Positions 1-7,386 of a stretch of DNA of 32,269 bases are shown here, piece after piece (within the stretch, counting starts at the first letter, position 1; every line of letters begins with the position of its first letter). The translations under genes were made by a program, and so were the position numbers. Below the pieces are notes generated by a model. The model had not been told where the DNA came from. It saw only the letters and a program-made list of their open reading frames with translations, and searched no databases. Origin of the DNA: BOG-1112 sp964635325 (GTDB taxonomy: Bacteria; Bdellovibrionota_B; Oligoflexia; Oligoflexales; Bog-1112); assembly GCA_964635325.1 (NCBI GenBank), contig CAZWOL010000037.1, positions 1 to 32,269 of the forward strand. The letters run 5' to 3'.

Positions 1-156
1 GCAATACCAAAGTGTTATTCAAGAGACTTTGCTGGAGATTTCCTAGCATGACATGACCTAAGATCAATGATTAGAATCCCTTCCATATCATTTCTGCAAA
101 CCCAGACACTTCCCAATCACCAGACGTAAGAGGCGACGATTGCTACCTCATGACTA

Positions 157-1602
157 TTACTTCTTCCACTTCATTTCGAAGAAGCGTACTCGCATGTCAA
201 ATGGATTGATTGCAGAAAGATCGATACGATTGCTATGCAGTATGGCAGCATGTTCGGCAAAGAATGGAGTAGCGTAGACCTGATCTAAGGTGAAGCGATG
301 CAGGTCAATCAGAAGCTGCTTTCGTCGTTCATCACTGGCTGATGAAATTTCTGCAAAGAACGGTGCAACCTGCGGATAAAAGCGATACAAGGCTCCACCT
401 TCTCCATAAAGAAAACGGAAGGAGCTGAGAGGATCACGCTGATTCGCCATAAAGCATCTATATGCTGCAAAAGTTTTACTTTCATCTGGCGTGTAGTTAA
501 AGACAAGTTCAATTTCGTGTTTTTTTGCTTCTGCAAGCAGGAGTTCTGGAAAAGTGCCACTCACTTTTTCAACGAGCCTAATTTGCAAGGCTTGCCCTTT
601 AAGTCTTTCGATATCGACGGAAACATCATCTACAGGATCTTCTGGAAGACGACCAGGATATCCGGTTGCGACAAATTGCCGCTGTTTGGTGATAACACCT
701 GGCGCGTTAAAGTTTGCAAAAGCCTGGTGCACCAACCAGCGAAAGGCCCTTCGCGTTTCAATATCACGGCTTCGCGCATCTGCTGGTGGAAAATAAAAAT
801 AGCAGATCAACATTGGGTAACCCATGTAGACTGCTGGAGCGTTTGCTGTTAATTCCATAATTTCTTTGCGAAAGGCTGCAGAAGGTCGAGAGAGAACATC
901 ATACTCTCCAATTGGAGGGTTTTGCGATCGCATCACGACAGAAGCAATTTCAACATGTGGATTGAAATATTCATTTGCTTGCAAATGAACAACTTCACGA
1001 GTTCGAGACTGCACATAATAAGGCCCCGAGGTCACCGACCAATCGTCATTAAGATTTGCTGGATGCAGTATTGTTGCATCAGCTAAAGACAATTCATGCA
1101 AGAGCCCTTCGCTTACGGGTTGAGAAAAATGGAAGGTTAAGGAATTTTTCTGATAGTCAGGCTCGACGCTTTGAATGGTCTTAACAAGAGTAAGATGTCG
1201 AGATTTACCTTTTCGCAAAATGTCGATATGATTCGCCACTTGGTCAATAGTCAGAGGTGATCCATCACTCCATCGCGCATCTTTATGTATATAAAATCTC
1301 CAAGCTCGCTCTCCGACCTGCTCCCACTTTTCTGCGATACGCGGCACCCATTGATTCACTCCTTCCGAAGTTTCAAAGACAAGTCCCGTGCTCAAATTTT
1401 CGAGAAGATAGTATTCTGTAACAAACGTATAGTGAAAAGGATCAAGCAATTTTGGGTCACCCCTAAACCAAGCAAGCTCACTCAAAGCTGTAATCGACTG
1501 AGAGTTTGATTTTGAAAACTTAAGACTGGCGAACAGTATAAAAAGAACCGTTCCCAACAAAAGAAACAACCTAGTCCTAAACCGCTTGAGAGTATTTTTC
1601 AT
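157..1602 (-). CDS. Family 5 extracellular solute-binding protein (copy 2 of a tandem pair)
   Basis: This 481-residue protein resembles family 5 solute-binding proteins (OppA/DppA type), which capture peptides, nickel or other solutes for ABC importers. The family signature is clear: a 'LLDP' motif near residue 52, 'LLENLSTGLV' near 66-75, and 'WSDGSPLTIDQV' at 111-122. Residues about 11-28 form one hydrophobic segment after a basic N-terminus. No lipobox cysteine follows, so it is either exported or held by an N-terminal anchor. The length is somewhat short for the family. Its start lies 4 bases after the stop of the upstream paralogue, so the two are co-transcribed. No permease or ATPase gene is in the window, so the solute is unknown. 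The family call is firm; the specific function is open. Confidence 0.85.
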   Translation of the reverse strand: MKNTLKRFRTRLFLLLGTVLFILFASLKFSKSNSQSITALSELAWFRGDPKLLDPFHYTFVTEYYLLENLSTGLVFETSEGVNQWVPRIAEKWEQVGERAWRFYIHKDARWSDGSPLTIDQVANHIDILRKGKSRHLTLVKTIQSVEPDYQKNSLTFHFSQPVSEGLLHELSLADATILHPANLNDDWSVTSGPYYVQSRTREVVHLQANEYFNPHVEIASVVMRSQNPPIGEYDVLSRPSAAFRKEIMELTANAPAVYMGYPMLICYFYFPPADARSRDIETRRAFRWLVHQAFANFNAPGVITKQRQFVATGYPGRLPEDPVDDVSVDIERLKGQALQIRLVEKVSGTFPELLLAEAKKHEIELVFNYTPDESKTFAAYRCFMANQRDPLSSFRFLYGEGGALYRFYPQVAPFFAEISSASDERRKQLLIDLHRFTLDQVYATPFFAEHAAILHSNRIDLSAINPFDMRVRFFEMKWKK

Positions 1603-1606
1603 TTAC

Positions 1607-3046
1607 CTATTTCCATTTCATATCAAAAAAATGCAAGCGCAGATCAAAACGACTAAGAGCAGAGAGATCGACACGACTGCTATGCAAAATTGCAAAATCT
1701 TCTGCCAAAAATGGCACAACATAGACCTGATCAAGAGTAAATCTATGCAACTCAACTAGGAGCTGTTCACGTCGATCTGCATTTGCTGAAGCGACCTCAT
1801 CAAAAAGACTCTCAACCTGCGGATAAAAACGGCTGAGCGGCCCACTGCTCCCGTAAAGAAAACGCCACGAACTCAAAGAATTTTTTTGATTTACTACAAA
1901 ATGATCGAATCTTGCAAAGGTATCTAGGTGCTTAGGTGTATAAACAAAATTAAATTCAATTCCATGTTTTCGAGATTCTGCATCCAAAATTTTAAAAAAA
2001 GAAGAACGCACATTCTCATTCAACTCAATCTGCAAACGCTGTCCTTGCAAGGTTCGCAGATCTACTGGACCATCGACATATTCTTCTTGAAGGCGCTCTG
2101 AAAATTCCTCTGAAACAAGTTGGCGTTCAGCAACAACACGATCAGCATCAAAACCATCAAAAGCCTGATGAATGAGCCAACGAAATGCCTGTCTAGTCTG
2201 AATGTCACGATTATGATCATTTCCTGGTGGAAAATAGAAGTAATAGAGATCCATCGGATGGCCGTTATAGATATGATCTGCCTTCTTAGAAAGCTCTACA
2301 ACATCTTTACGGAAGCTAAATGAAGGTAGCACATGCACATCAAAATGAATATCTGCAGCGTTAGGATAAATTAAAACCGACTGAATATCCAAATTTCGCA
2401 TAAAGTGTGCATTTGCTTGTAGACGGACAAACTTTGCACCCCTTGATGCTACAAAGTATGCTCCTGAACTGACGGACCAATCATCGTAGAGATTTGCGGG
2501 GTGCAAAATCGCTGCTTCTGCAAACGACAACTCATGAAGGAAATTTTGGGTCAGCGGCTTTTCAAAAATAAAGTGAATTGCCCGTTGTGCTTCGTCGATA
2601 GTGATCGAATCTATAGACCTAATGATTGGGAGTTGTGGAGAAGATCCCTTCCCCAAGATTTCAAAATGATCTGCAATCTGCTGAAGAGTGAGAGGACTCC
2701 CGTCACTCCAACGACTGTCACTGCGAATGAAAAATACCCACTCATATGGAGATAGCTGCTCCCACCTTTCAGCAAGACCGGATTGCCAACGTTCTGCACT
2801 TTCAAGTTTTTCCGAGACAAGCCCGATGCTTAGATTTTCTAAGAGGTAAACTTCCGGCATACCAATGAGATTGAAGGGATCTAGCAACTTTGCCTCTCCC
2901 CTAAAAATACCTAGCTCACTTACAGCAATCAGATCTGAGGTTTTGGGCTTACACGTTAGCCGCAGCGTTGAAAGCAACACAAGAATAATGATGAGGCCTA
3001 AGCAACGCAAAATAGGCTTACGAAAAATTTCCAAAATAAAATGCAT
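1607..3046 (-). CDS. Family 5 extracellular solute-binding protein (copy 1 of a tandem pair)
   Basis: This is a paralogue of the next gene, with the same order of motifs: 'LLDP' near residue 56, 'LLENLSIGLV' near 68-77 and 'WSDGSPLTLQQI' near 113-124. The similarity runs over the full length and the C-termini end in nearly the same residues (FFEMKWKK versus FFDMKWK). I chose the ATG at 3046 over a TTG at 3055; neither has a strong ribosome binding site. Residues about 12-29 are hydrophobic. A cysteine follows at 32, but its context (L-R-L-T-C) is not a standard lipobox. It is the first gene of the pair, and its leader carries two inverted repeats. The pair looks like a local duplication that has since diverged. 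No importer partner is visible. Confidence 0.84.
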   Translation of the reverse strand: MHFILEIFRKPILRCLGLIIILVLLSTLRLTCKPKTSDLIAVSELGIFRGEAKLLDPFNLIGMPEVYLLENLSIGLVSEKLESAERWQSGLAERWEQLSPYEWVFFIRSDSRWSDGSPLTLQQIADHFEILGKGSSPQLPIIRSIDSITIDEAQRAIHFIFEKPLTQNFLHELSFAEAAILHPANLYDDWSVSSGAYFVASRGAKFVRLQANAHFMRNLDIQSVLIYPNAADIHFDVHVLPSFSFRKDVVELSKKADHIYNGHPMDLYYFYFPPGNDHNRDIQTRQAFRWLIHQAFDGFDADRVVAERQLVSEEFSERLQEEYVDGPVDLRTLQGQRLQIELNENVRSSFFKILDAESRKHGIEFNFVYTPKHLDTFARFDHFVVNQKNSLSSWRFLYGSSGPLSRFYPQVESLFDEVASANADRREQLLVELHRFTLDQVYVVPFLAEDFAILHSSRVDLSALSRFDLRLHFFDMKWK

Positions 3047-3072
3047 AGTTGCCAACTTTGTTGAAGGATACT

Positions 3073-3089
3073 CGACGAAGATTTCGTCG
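3073..3089 (-). promoter_or_regulatory. Short perfect hairpin in the leader of the solute-binding protein pair
   Basis: CGACGAA and TTCGTCG form a perfect 7-bp stem around a 3-base loop, about 27 bases upstream of the ATG at 3046. No T-run follows on either strand, so it is not a normal intrinsic terminator. It could be an mRNA leader hairpin. The function is unknown. Confidence 0.35.
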
Positions 3090-3122
3090 GAGAGCTGAGG
3101 CTAAGACAAGCACCCAGGTCGC

Positions 3123-3157
3123 TGCCTATCATTTAAACAGTTCCGCCGTGATAGGCA
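3123..3157. repeat. 9-bp inverted repeat in a divergent intergenic region
   Basis: TGCCTATCA (3123-3131) and TGATAGGCA (3149-3157) are perfect complements separated by 17 bases. They lie in the 270-bp region between the divergent solute-binding protein pair and the small secreted protein. The size and symmetry suit either a dimeric regulator site or a leader stem. No T-run is next to it. Apart from this and the hairpin at 3073, I see nothing else in the region. Confidence 0.4.
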
Positions 3158-3316
3158 ATTGAAAAATGCGCGGGAAGAAAAGGTTAATTTCAACTTAAAT
3201 ATTAAGCAGTTAACAACAAAGCATTGCAAAACACCGCCAAATCAGCTATCTAATGAGGCAACATTTTTCCAACACATCATCCATAATCCTATCGGCCTTT
3301 AAATTTGGAGATATCC

Positions 3317-3808
3317 ATGAAACTCATAGCCTTTTTTTTACTATCCATCTCGCTTGTTTCTGGAAACGTTTTTGCAGAGTGTCGACACTCAGATCGCTTC
3401 TGTGAATCCACATCGGATTCTGCGCAATCAAAAACTAAGATGAACGCATTTTTGATCAAGACAACAGCTGCTTCTGCTACAGGAACTTTGGCTTCACGAT
3501 ATCTAACACACAAAGCTTTTGTTCGTTATGTCACAAGGCATGATGCTATAGCGAATTTTAATGCAATGAGAGCTCCATTTAAGCGAACTTACCTTGGATT
3601 GTTATGTGAGACAGCTGTCTATACTTCCACAGGCCTTCTTATCCTTAATGGTCTTGCCTTAGCAGCTGTTAATGACATTATTGATTTTACTGATCTTTTG
3701 CAGGCTATGCTTCGTGCTGTCTTTAATAGCGAGGGTGATGATGATAATTGGGATGATAGACCATCCTCATCTGACGCTTACTTTGATTCCTTGCTAACTA
3801 TTGATTAG
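3317..3808 (+). CDS. Small secreted or membrane protein of unknown function
   Basis: I do not recognise this 163-residue protein. It opens with a typical signal peptide, with likely cleavage after Ala20 (NVFA-E), followed by a short stretch with two cysteines. A hydrophobic stretch near residues 90-115 could be a membrane helix. The C-terminus is strongly acidic (a run of Asp/Glu near 140-150). The start is the ATG at 3317, with GGAG six bases upstream; a TTG at 3305 in the same frame is less likely because the GGAG would fall inside the coding region. Its last four bases overlap the stop of the convergent acyltransferase gene. Signal peptide and ribosome binding site support a real gene. Confidence 0.65.
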   Translation: MKLIAFFLLSISLVSGNVFAECRHSDRFCESTSDSAQSKTKMNAFLIKTTAASATGTLASRYLTHKAFVRYVTRHDAIANFNAMRAPFKRTYLGLLCETAVYTSTGLLILNGLALAAVNDIIDFTDLLQAMLRAVFNSEGDDDNWDDRPSSSDAYFDSLLTID

Positions 3809-4560
3809 TGTTCGTGGTCACAACATCCATCGTCGTCATGCGTGTGACCATGATCAAGATATTCTAGCGCCCCCTTTTCCTGCTCGTTGATTGCATTTGC
3901 AACCAAATCTTGAAAACTTGCTATATCTTCTTTTTTCGTTTCTGCAGGCACTTGAATGAGTGGACCAAACTGAACCACTATTGTGGAAAAAGGTTTAGGA
4001 ATCTTGAACTGATCCCACGTATTAAGCGTCCAATAGCGTGATGCAGCTGCTGCAAAAGGAAGTATAGGCGCACCTGATTTGCGAGCGAGTTCGATAACAC
4101 CAGCTTTGACATAGCGTCGAGGCCCTACAGAGCCATCGACCGTAATCGCTGCTGAAGTCCCTCGCTTTAGAGCTGCAAGCAGACCGATGAGAGCTCGCAA
4201 TCCTCCTTTGTCTTTGCCATCACGGTTCTGACTACCATGAACGACTTCGTTGCCAAATTTTTCACATTGAAACCCAATGATTCTTCCATCGCGTGAATCA
4301 CTCGTGAGCGCACAGTAGCGATTGCCTTCAAGATAAAAAATCCCAGACAAAATGTGTTCATGCCAAAAAGCGAGTAGATGGCGCGAAGAATTTTTTGCTT
4401 CGGTATGATATTCATCTCCTAAAACGACGAAGCGGCAAGTCCATGACAAGACACGTAGCACACCATAAATTGCCCATTTAGCAAGAAATGCAATCACACA
4501 AACTCCATTTTTTATCAGTCCAATTCTTGAATCCCAGACTATAATCTTAGACAAAGCCAA
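3805..4560 (-). CDS. DUF374 lysophospholipid acyltransferase-like protein with His/Cys-rich tail
   Basis: This matches the DUF374 branch of the lysophospholipid acyltransferase superfamily, which is related to lipid A acyltransferases and acts at the inner membrane. Visible marks are 'AFWHEHIL' with the catalytic-type histidine, 'SDSRDGRIIG', 'VHGSQNRDGKDKGG' (a variant of the usual RGSS block), 'TVDGSVGPRRYVKAG', and 'WDQFKIPKPF'. The N-terminus is hydrophobic, as expected for a membrane-bound enzyme. An unusual tail rich in His, Asp and Cys follows the domain (HGHTHDDDGCCDHEH). The start is uncertain: TTG at 4560 gives 251 residues without a good ribosome binding site, while GTG at 4497 has GGAG five bases upstream and gives 230. 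It is divergent from fliG with almost no gap. Confidence 0.82.
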   Translation of the reverse strand: MALSKIIVWDSRIGLIKNGVCVIAFLAKWAIYGVLRVLSWTCRFVVLGDEYHTEAKNSSRHLLAFWHEHILSGIFYLEGNRYCALTSDSRDGRIIGFQCEKFGNEVVHGSQNRDGKDKGGLRALIGLLAALKRGTSAAITVDGSVGPRRYVKAGVIELARKSGAPILPFAAAASRYWTLNTWDQFKIPKPFSTIVVQFGPLIQVPAETKKEDIASFQDLVANAINEQEKGALEYLDHGHTHDDDGCCDHEH

Positions 4561-4576
4561 CAGACTATTGTGAGGA

Positions 4577-5554
4577 ATGATGAAACTCTACACCCCAGAT
4601 GAGAAGGTCGCTGCCGTCCTGATCTCTCTCGGCGAAGAGCTTGCTGCGGAGATATTCCGTCATCTTAACCCACAGGAAGTCCAACGCCTTAGCCTTGCTA
4701 TGAGCCGCTTGGGTAGGGTGAGTCAAGAGGATGTTAACATGATCTTCCAAGAATTTCTCGAAGTCGCAAACAAAGAGTCAAAAGACATCCAAGGCGGAAC
4801 TGACGTTGCTCGACGCCTGCTTCAACATGCCTTCAAAGACCATGACATGTCCCAACTTATTGGGCGCTCACGCCTTGAAGCCTTGGACCATGTTTCACCA
4901 GAGCAAATTGCCTCTCTTATTAAGGATGAAATCCCCCAAACCCAAGCTGTCATCCTTGCGCATATCGATGCTCGCAAATCTTCGCAAGTGATCCAACTTT
5001 TGCCAGGAAAAATACGCTCGCAGGTATTACTTCGCATCGCAAAGCTAGAACCTGTAAACCCTGATGTACTCGATGAACTCAACCAATCTTTGCTAGAAAA
5101 AACCAAAACTCTCAGTACCGATGCGAACACCCTCAAAAAGGGAGGACCAGAAGCTGTTTCCAAAATGCTTGGCAAGCTTGACCAAGACACTGCTAAAAAA
5201 CTACTCAGCGAACTTGCTGACAAGGACCCAACCCTTGCTGATGAGATTCGCTCAAAGATGTTTAGCTTCGATGATATCAGTCGTCTTGCTGACCAAGATG
5301 TCCTTGAGTTGATCAAGCGAGTTGATCGCGGGCAACTCACGATTGCAATGCGCAAGTGTTCTAAAGAGACACAAACTAAGATTTTTAGAAATCTTTCGGA
5401 ACGTGCAGCTGAGCTACTGAAAGAGGACAGTGACGCACTGGGGCCTACGCGCGTTAAAGATGTTGAAGAAGCCCAACGTCGCATCGTCACGCTTCTTCTC
5501 AAAATGGATGAAGAGGGTGTGATTGACCTCTCAGGTTCTGACACCTGGGTCTAG
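4577..5554 (+). CDS. fliG: Flagellar motor switch protein FliG (divergent, isolated copy)
   Basis: FliG is the rotor protein that joins the MS ring to the C-ring and meets the stator. This 325-residue protein covers all three parts. The N-terminal part contains 'VAAVLISLGEELAAEIF'. The middle domain has 'DEIPQTQAVILAHID', a weakened form of the EHPQT motif. The C-terminal domain has 'RNLSERAAELLKED' and 'DVEEAQRRIV', and the protein ends in 'DTWV'. The normally conserved 'DDRxIQ' block of the torque helix reads 'ADQDVLELIKRVD', so at least one conserved arginine is missing. The start is the ATG at 4577 or the next ATG at 4580, with a GAGG just upstream. No other flagellar gene is nearby, which suggests a secondary FliG paralogue. 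Confidence 0.87.
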   Translation: MMKLYTPDEKVAAVLISLGEELAAEIFRHLNPQEVQRLSLAMSRLGRVSQEDVNMIFQEFLEVANKESKDIQGGTDVARRLLQHAFKDHDMSQLIGRSRLEALDHVSPEQIASLIKDEIPQTQAVILAHIDARKSSQVIQLLPGKIRSQVLLRIAKLEPVNPDVLDELNQSLLEKTKTLSTDANTLKKGGPEAVSKMLGKLDQDTAKKLLSELADKDPTLADEIRSKMFSFDDISRLADQDVLELIKRVDRGQLTIAMRKCSKETQTKIFRNLSERAAELLKEDSDALGPTRVKDVEEAQRRIVTLLLKMDEEGVIDLSGSDTWV

Positions 5555-5589
5555 CTTTCCCACAGGGTGGACGATAATCGACCGGAAAT

Positions 5590-5772
5590 ATGGCAAAAAT
5601 TTGGTCGCTTATATTGGCACCTTGGCCCAAAAGGCTTGATTTTAAAGACTTAGCTGGCTATAGCTCTATGCTCCAAAATGTTGCTGAAACGGAATTTGCG
5701 GTTGAGAATAATCCGAAGAAGGCCCTAAGGACCTTCGTTCGTGGATTCACAGGTGCGCCATTCGGCGATTGA
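5590..5772 (+). CDS. Possible 60-residue protein of unknown function
   Basis: This small reading frame sits between fliG and ihfA on the same strand. It starts with ATG preceded by GGAA at close spacing and ends in 'FTGAPFGD'. The composition is ordinary for a soluble protein, with no signal peptide and no membrane helix. I recognise no family. It is the only thing I can see in an otherwise empty stretch of about 300 bases besides the ihfA promoter region. Conservation in relatives would decide whether it is real. Confidence 0.38.
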   Translation: MAKIWSLILAPWPKRLDFKDLAGYSSMLQNVAETEFAVENNPKKALRTFVRGFTGAPFGD

Positions 5773-5788
5773 GTGAACTGATTTTTCT

Positions 5789-5820
5789 AAGCATTTTTCA
5801 TGAGAAATGGTAAAATGCTT
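5789..5820. promoter_or_regulatory. Inverted repeat overlapping an extended -10 promoter of ihfA
   Basis: AAGCATTTT (5789-5797) and AAAATGCTT (5812-5820) are a perfect 9-bp inverted repeat with a 14-base spacer. The right arm overlaps TGGTAAAAT (5808-5816), which fits an extended -10 element about 45 bases upstream of the ihfA ATG. An operator over the -10 would suit repression, possibly autoregulation, which is known for ihfA in other bacteria. This is inference from position. Confidence 0.45.
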
Positions 5821-5860
5821 TAAAATTACCTACTTTCAATAGAATTAAGGACTGACGGCC

Positions 5861-6181
5861 ATGGCTGAGAAAGTTTTGACTCTCACGAAAGAACGTGTGT
5901 GTGATCACATCCAAAAGAAACTTGGGTTCTCGCCGAAAGAAGCCAAGGAAATCCTAGAGATGCTGTTGGAAGAGATGAAAGCAGACCTCGAACAAGGCCA
6001 CTCGGTGAAAGTCTCTGGCTTTGGAAAATGGACTGTAAAAGCGAAGCGCGCTCGCCCCGGTCGTAACCCACATACTGGCCAAAAACTGGAAATCAGTTCT
6101 CGCCGAGTAGTGACATTTCATCCTTCAGACAAGCTACGCGCAATTGTAAACACGGATGTTAAAAAATCTAAAGTAGGCTAG
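5861..6181 (+). CDS. ihfA: Integration host factor subunit alpha (HU/IHF family)
   Basis: This is a 106-residue DNA-bending protein of the HU/IHF family. IHF binds specific sites and bends DNA sharply in transcription, replication and recombination. The sequence begins 'LTLTKERVCDHIQKKLGF', continues with 'VKVSGFGKW', and has the DNA-binding arm 'RPGRNPHTGQKLEISSRRVV' followed by 'TFHPSDKLR'. The 'SRRVVTF.P..KL' ending matches the alpha subunit better than HU. AAGGA lies nine bases upstream of the ATG. The C-terminus carries a short Lys-rich extension. No beta-subunit gene is in the window. Confidence 0.9.
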   Translation: MAEKVLTLTKERVCDHIQKKLGFSPKEAKEILEMLLEEMKADLEQGHSVKVSGFGKWTVKAKRARPGRNPHTGQKLEISSRRVVTFHPSDKLRAIVNTDVKKSKVG

Positions 6182-6198
6182 TGCGTATTGCTTACGCA
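6182..6198. terminator. Weak hairpin between convergent ihfA and tgt
   Basis: TGCGTA and TACGCA form a 6-bp stem with a 5-base loop directly after the ihfA stop. No T-run follows on either strand, so termination here is only a guess from its place between convergent genes. Confidence 0.25.
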
Positions 6199-6245
6199 AC
6201 TGCATCAGACACTGCTACCGCACTCTAGTTGATCTTGAATTGCTG

Positions 6246-7373
6246 CTAGCTTTGTTTGTTTGCAATGCTGCGTCGTTCCTCAGTACCCCAAATATCTCGC
6301 ATCTCCTGAAGCAATTCGGTGAATCGTCCGTTCTCGATAGCAGCTCGTACTCTTTGCATCAATTGAATGTAATAGGTCAGGTTGTGCAAAGAGAAGAGCC
6401 TGAGACTAGTCAACTCGCCTGAAACAAAAAGATGACGTAAATAACCACGAGAGAAGGTCTTGCAAGTGTAGCAAGGGCAGCTCTCGTCTAACGGCAAGTC
6501 ATCCAATTTGTATTGCGTATTACGTATACGCAGAGCGCCTTTAGATGTGAAAAGATGCCCATTGCGACCATTACGTGTAGGCATGATGCAATCAAACATA
6601 TCCACGCCAACAGCAACCGCTTCGACAAGATCCAAGGGTGTACCAACACCCATCAGATAGCGTGGTTTTTCGGATGGCAGGTGCGCACAGGTGACTTCTG
6701 CAATAGATCGGAGGTCTTCTTTAGGCTCACCGACGGACAAACCTCCGATCGCATAGCCCTCAAAGTTCATAGAGACCAGAGCTTCGGCACTTTGGCGTCG
6801 CAGCTCTGGATAAACACCACCTTGGACTATTCCAAACTGTGCAAGATCATCTTGGACCCTAGCTCTTCGAGCCCTTTCTGCCCAACGCATCGAGCGTTGC
6901 ATAGAATCCCGAGCCTCTTCATACGTTGCAGGATAGCGCGTGCATTCATCCAGAGTCATATGAATATCTGAGCCCAAAGTCTCTTGAATATGCACCGCAG
7001 ACTCAGGGGTTAGCATAAAGCGCGCACCATCGATGTGACTTGAAAAAAGCGCGCCTTCTTCCGTAAGTTTTACATTTTTGGCAAGACTGAAAATCTGAAA
7101 GCCGCCACTATCTGTTAGCATAGGGCGATCCCAGCCTATAAATTTATGCAAACCACCAAAGTGACGGATCACATCAAGGCCAGGCCTTAAGAAGAGGTGA
7201 TAGGTATTTCCTAGAATAATTGACGCCTCAAGATCGACAAGATCCTTGGGGACTAGTGTTTTCACAGAACCAACAGTACCTACAGGCATGAAAATCGGAG
7301 TCTCAACAACTCCATGCTTGAGATGCAGACGACCACGGCGGGCCTTTCCATCTTTAGCCAATAATTCAAACAT
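6246..7373 (-). CDS. tgt: Queuine/preQ1 tRNA-guanine transglycosylase
   Basis: Tgt exchanges guanine 34 of GUN-anticodon tRNAs for a queuosine precursor. The 375-residue length is standard. Visible landmarks are 'GNTYHL', 'DSGGFQIFS' with the conserved aspartate near residue 90, 'GIVQGGVYPELR', 'GGLSVGEPKE', 'DCIMPTRNGRNGHLFTSKG' with the nucleophile aspartate, and the zinc site 'CPCYTCKTFSRGYLRHL' followed by 'HNL'. AGGAAACGA lies just upstream of the ATG. It follows rocF by 13 bases on the same strand, so the two are probably co-transcribed, although their functions are unrelated. No other queuosine genes are in the window. Confidence 0.96.
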   Translation of the reverse strand: MFELLAKDGKARRGRLHLKHGVVETPIFMPVGTVGSVKTLVPKDLVDLEASIILGNTYHLFLRPGLDVIRHFGGLHKFIGWDRPMLTDSGGFQIFSLAKNVKLTEEGALFSSHIDGARFMLTPESAVHIQETLGSDIHMTLDECTRYPATYEEARDSMQRSMRWAERARRARVQDDLAQFGIVQGGVYPELRRQSAEALVSMNFEGYAIGGLSVGEPKEDLRSIAEVTCAHLPSEKPRYLMGVGTPLDLVEAVAVGVDMFDCIMPTRNGRNGHLFTSKGALRIRNTQYKLDDLPLDESCPCYTCKTFSRGYLRHLFVSGELTSLRLFSLHNLTYYIQLMQRVRAAIENGRFTELLQEMRDIWGTEERRSIANKQS

Positions 7374-7386
7374 TCGTTTCCTTTGA

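Noticed and set aside
4822..5544. Long minus-strand open frame (240 residues) opposite fliG
   Set aside because: It is antisense to a clearly conserved protein and is Ser/Arg-rich, as is typical of shadow frames. It has no recognisable domain.
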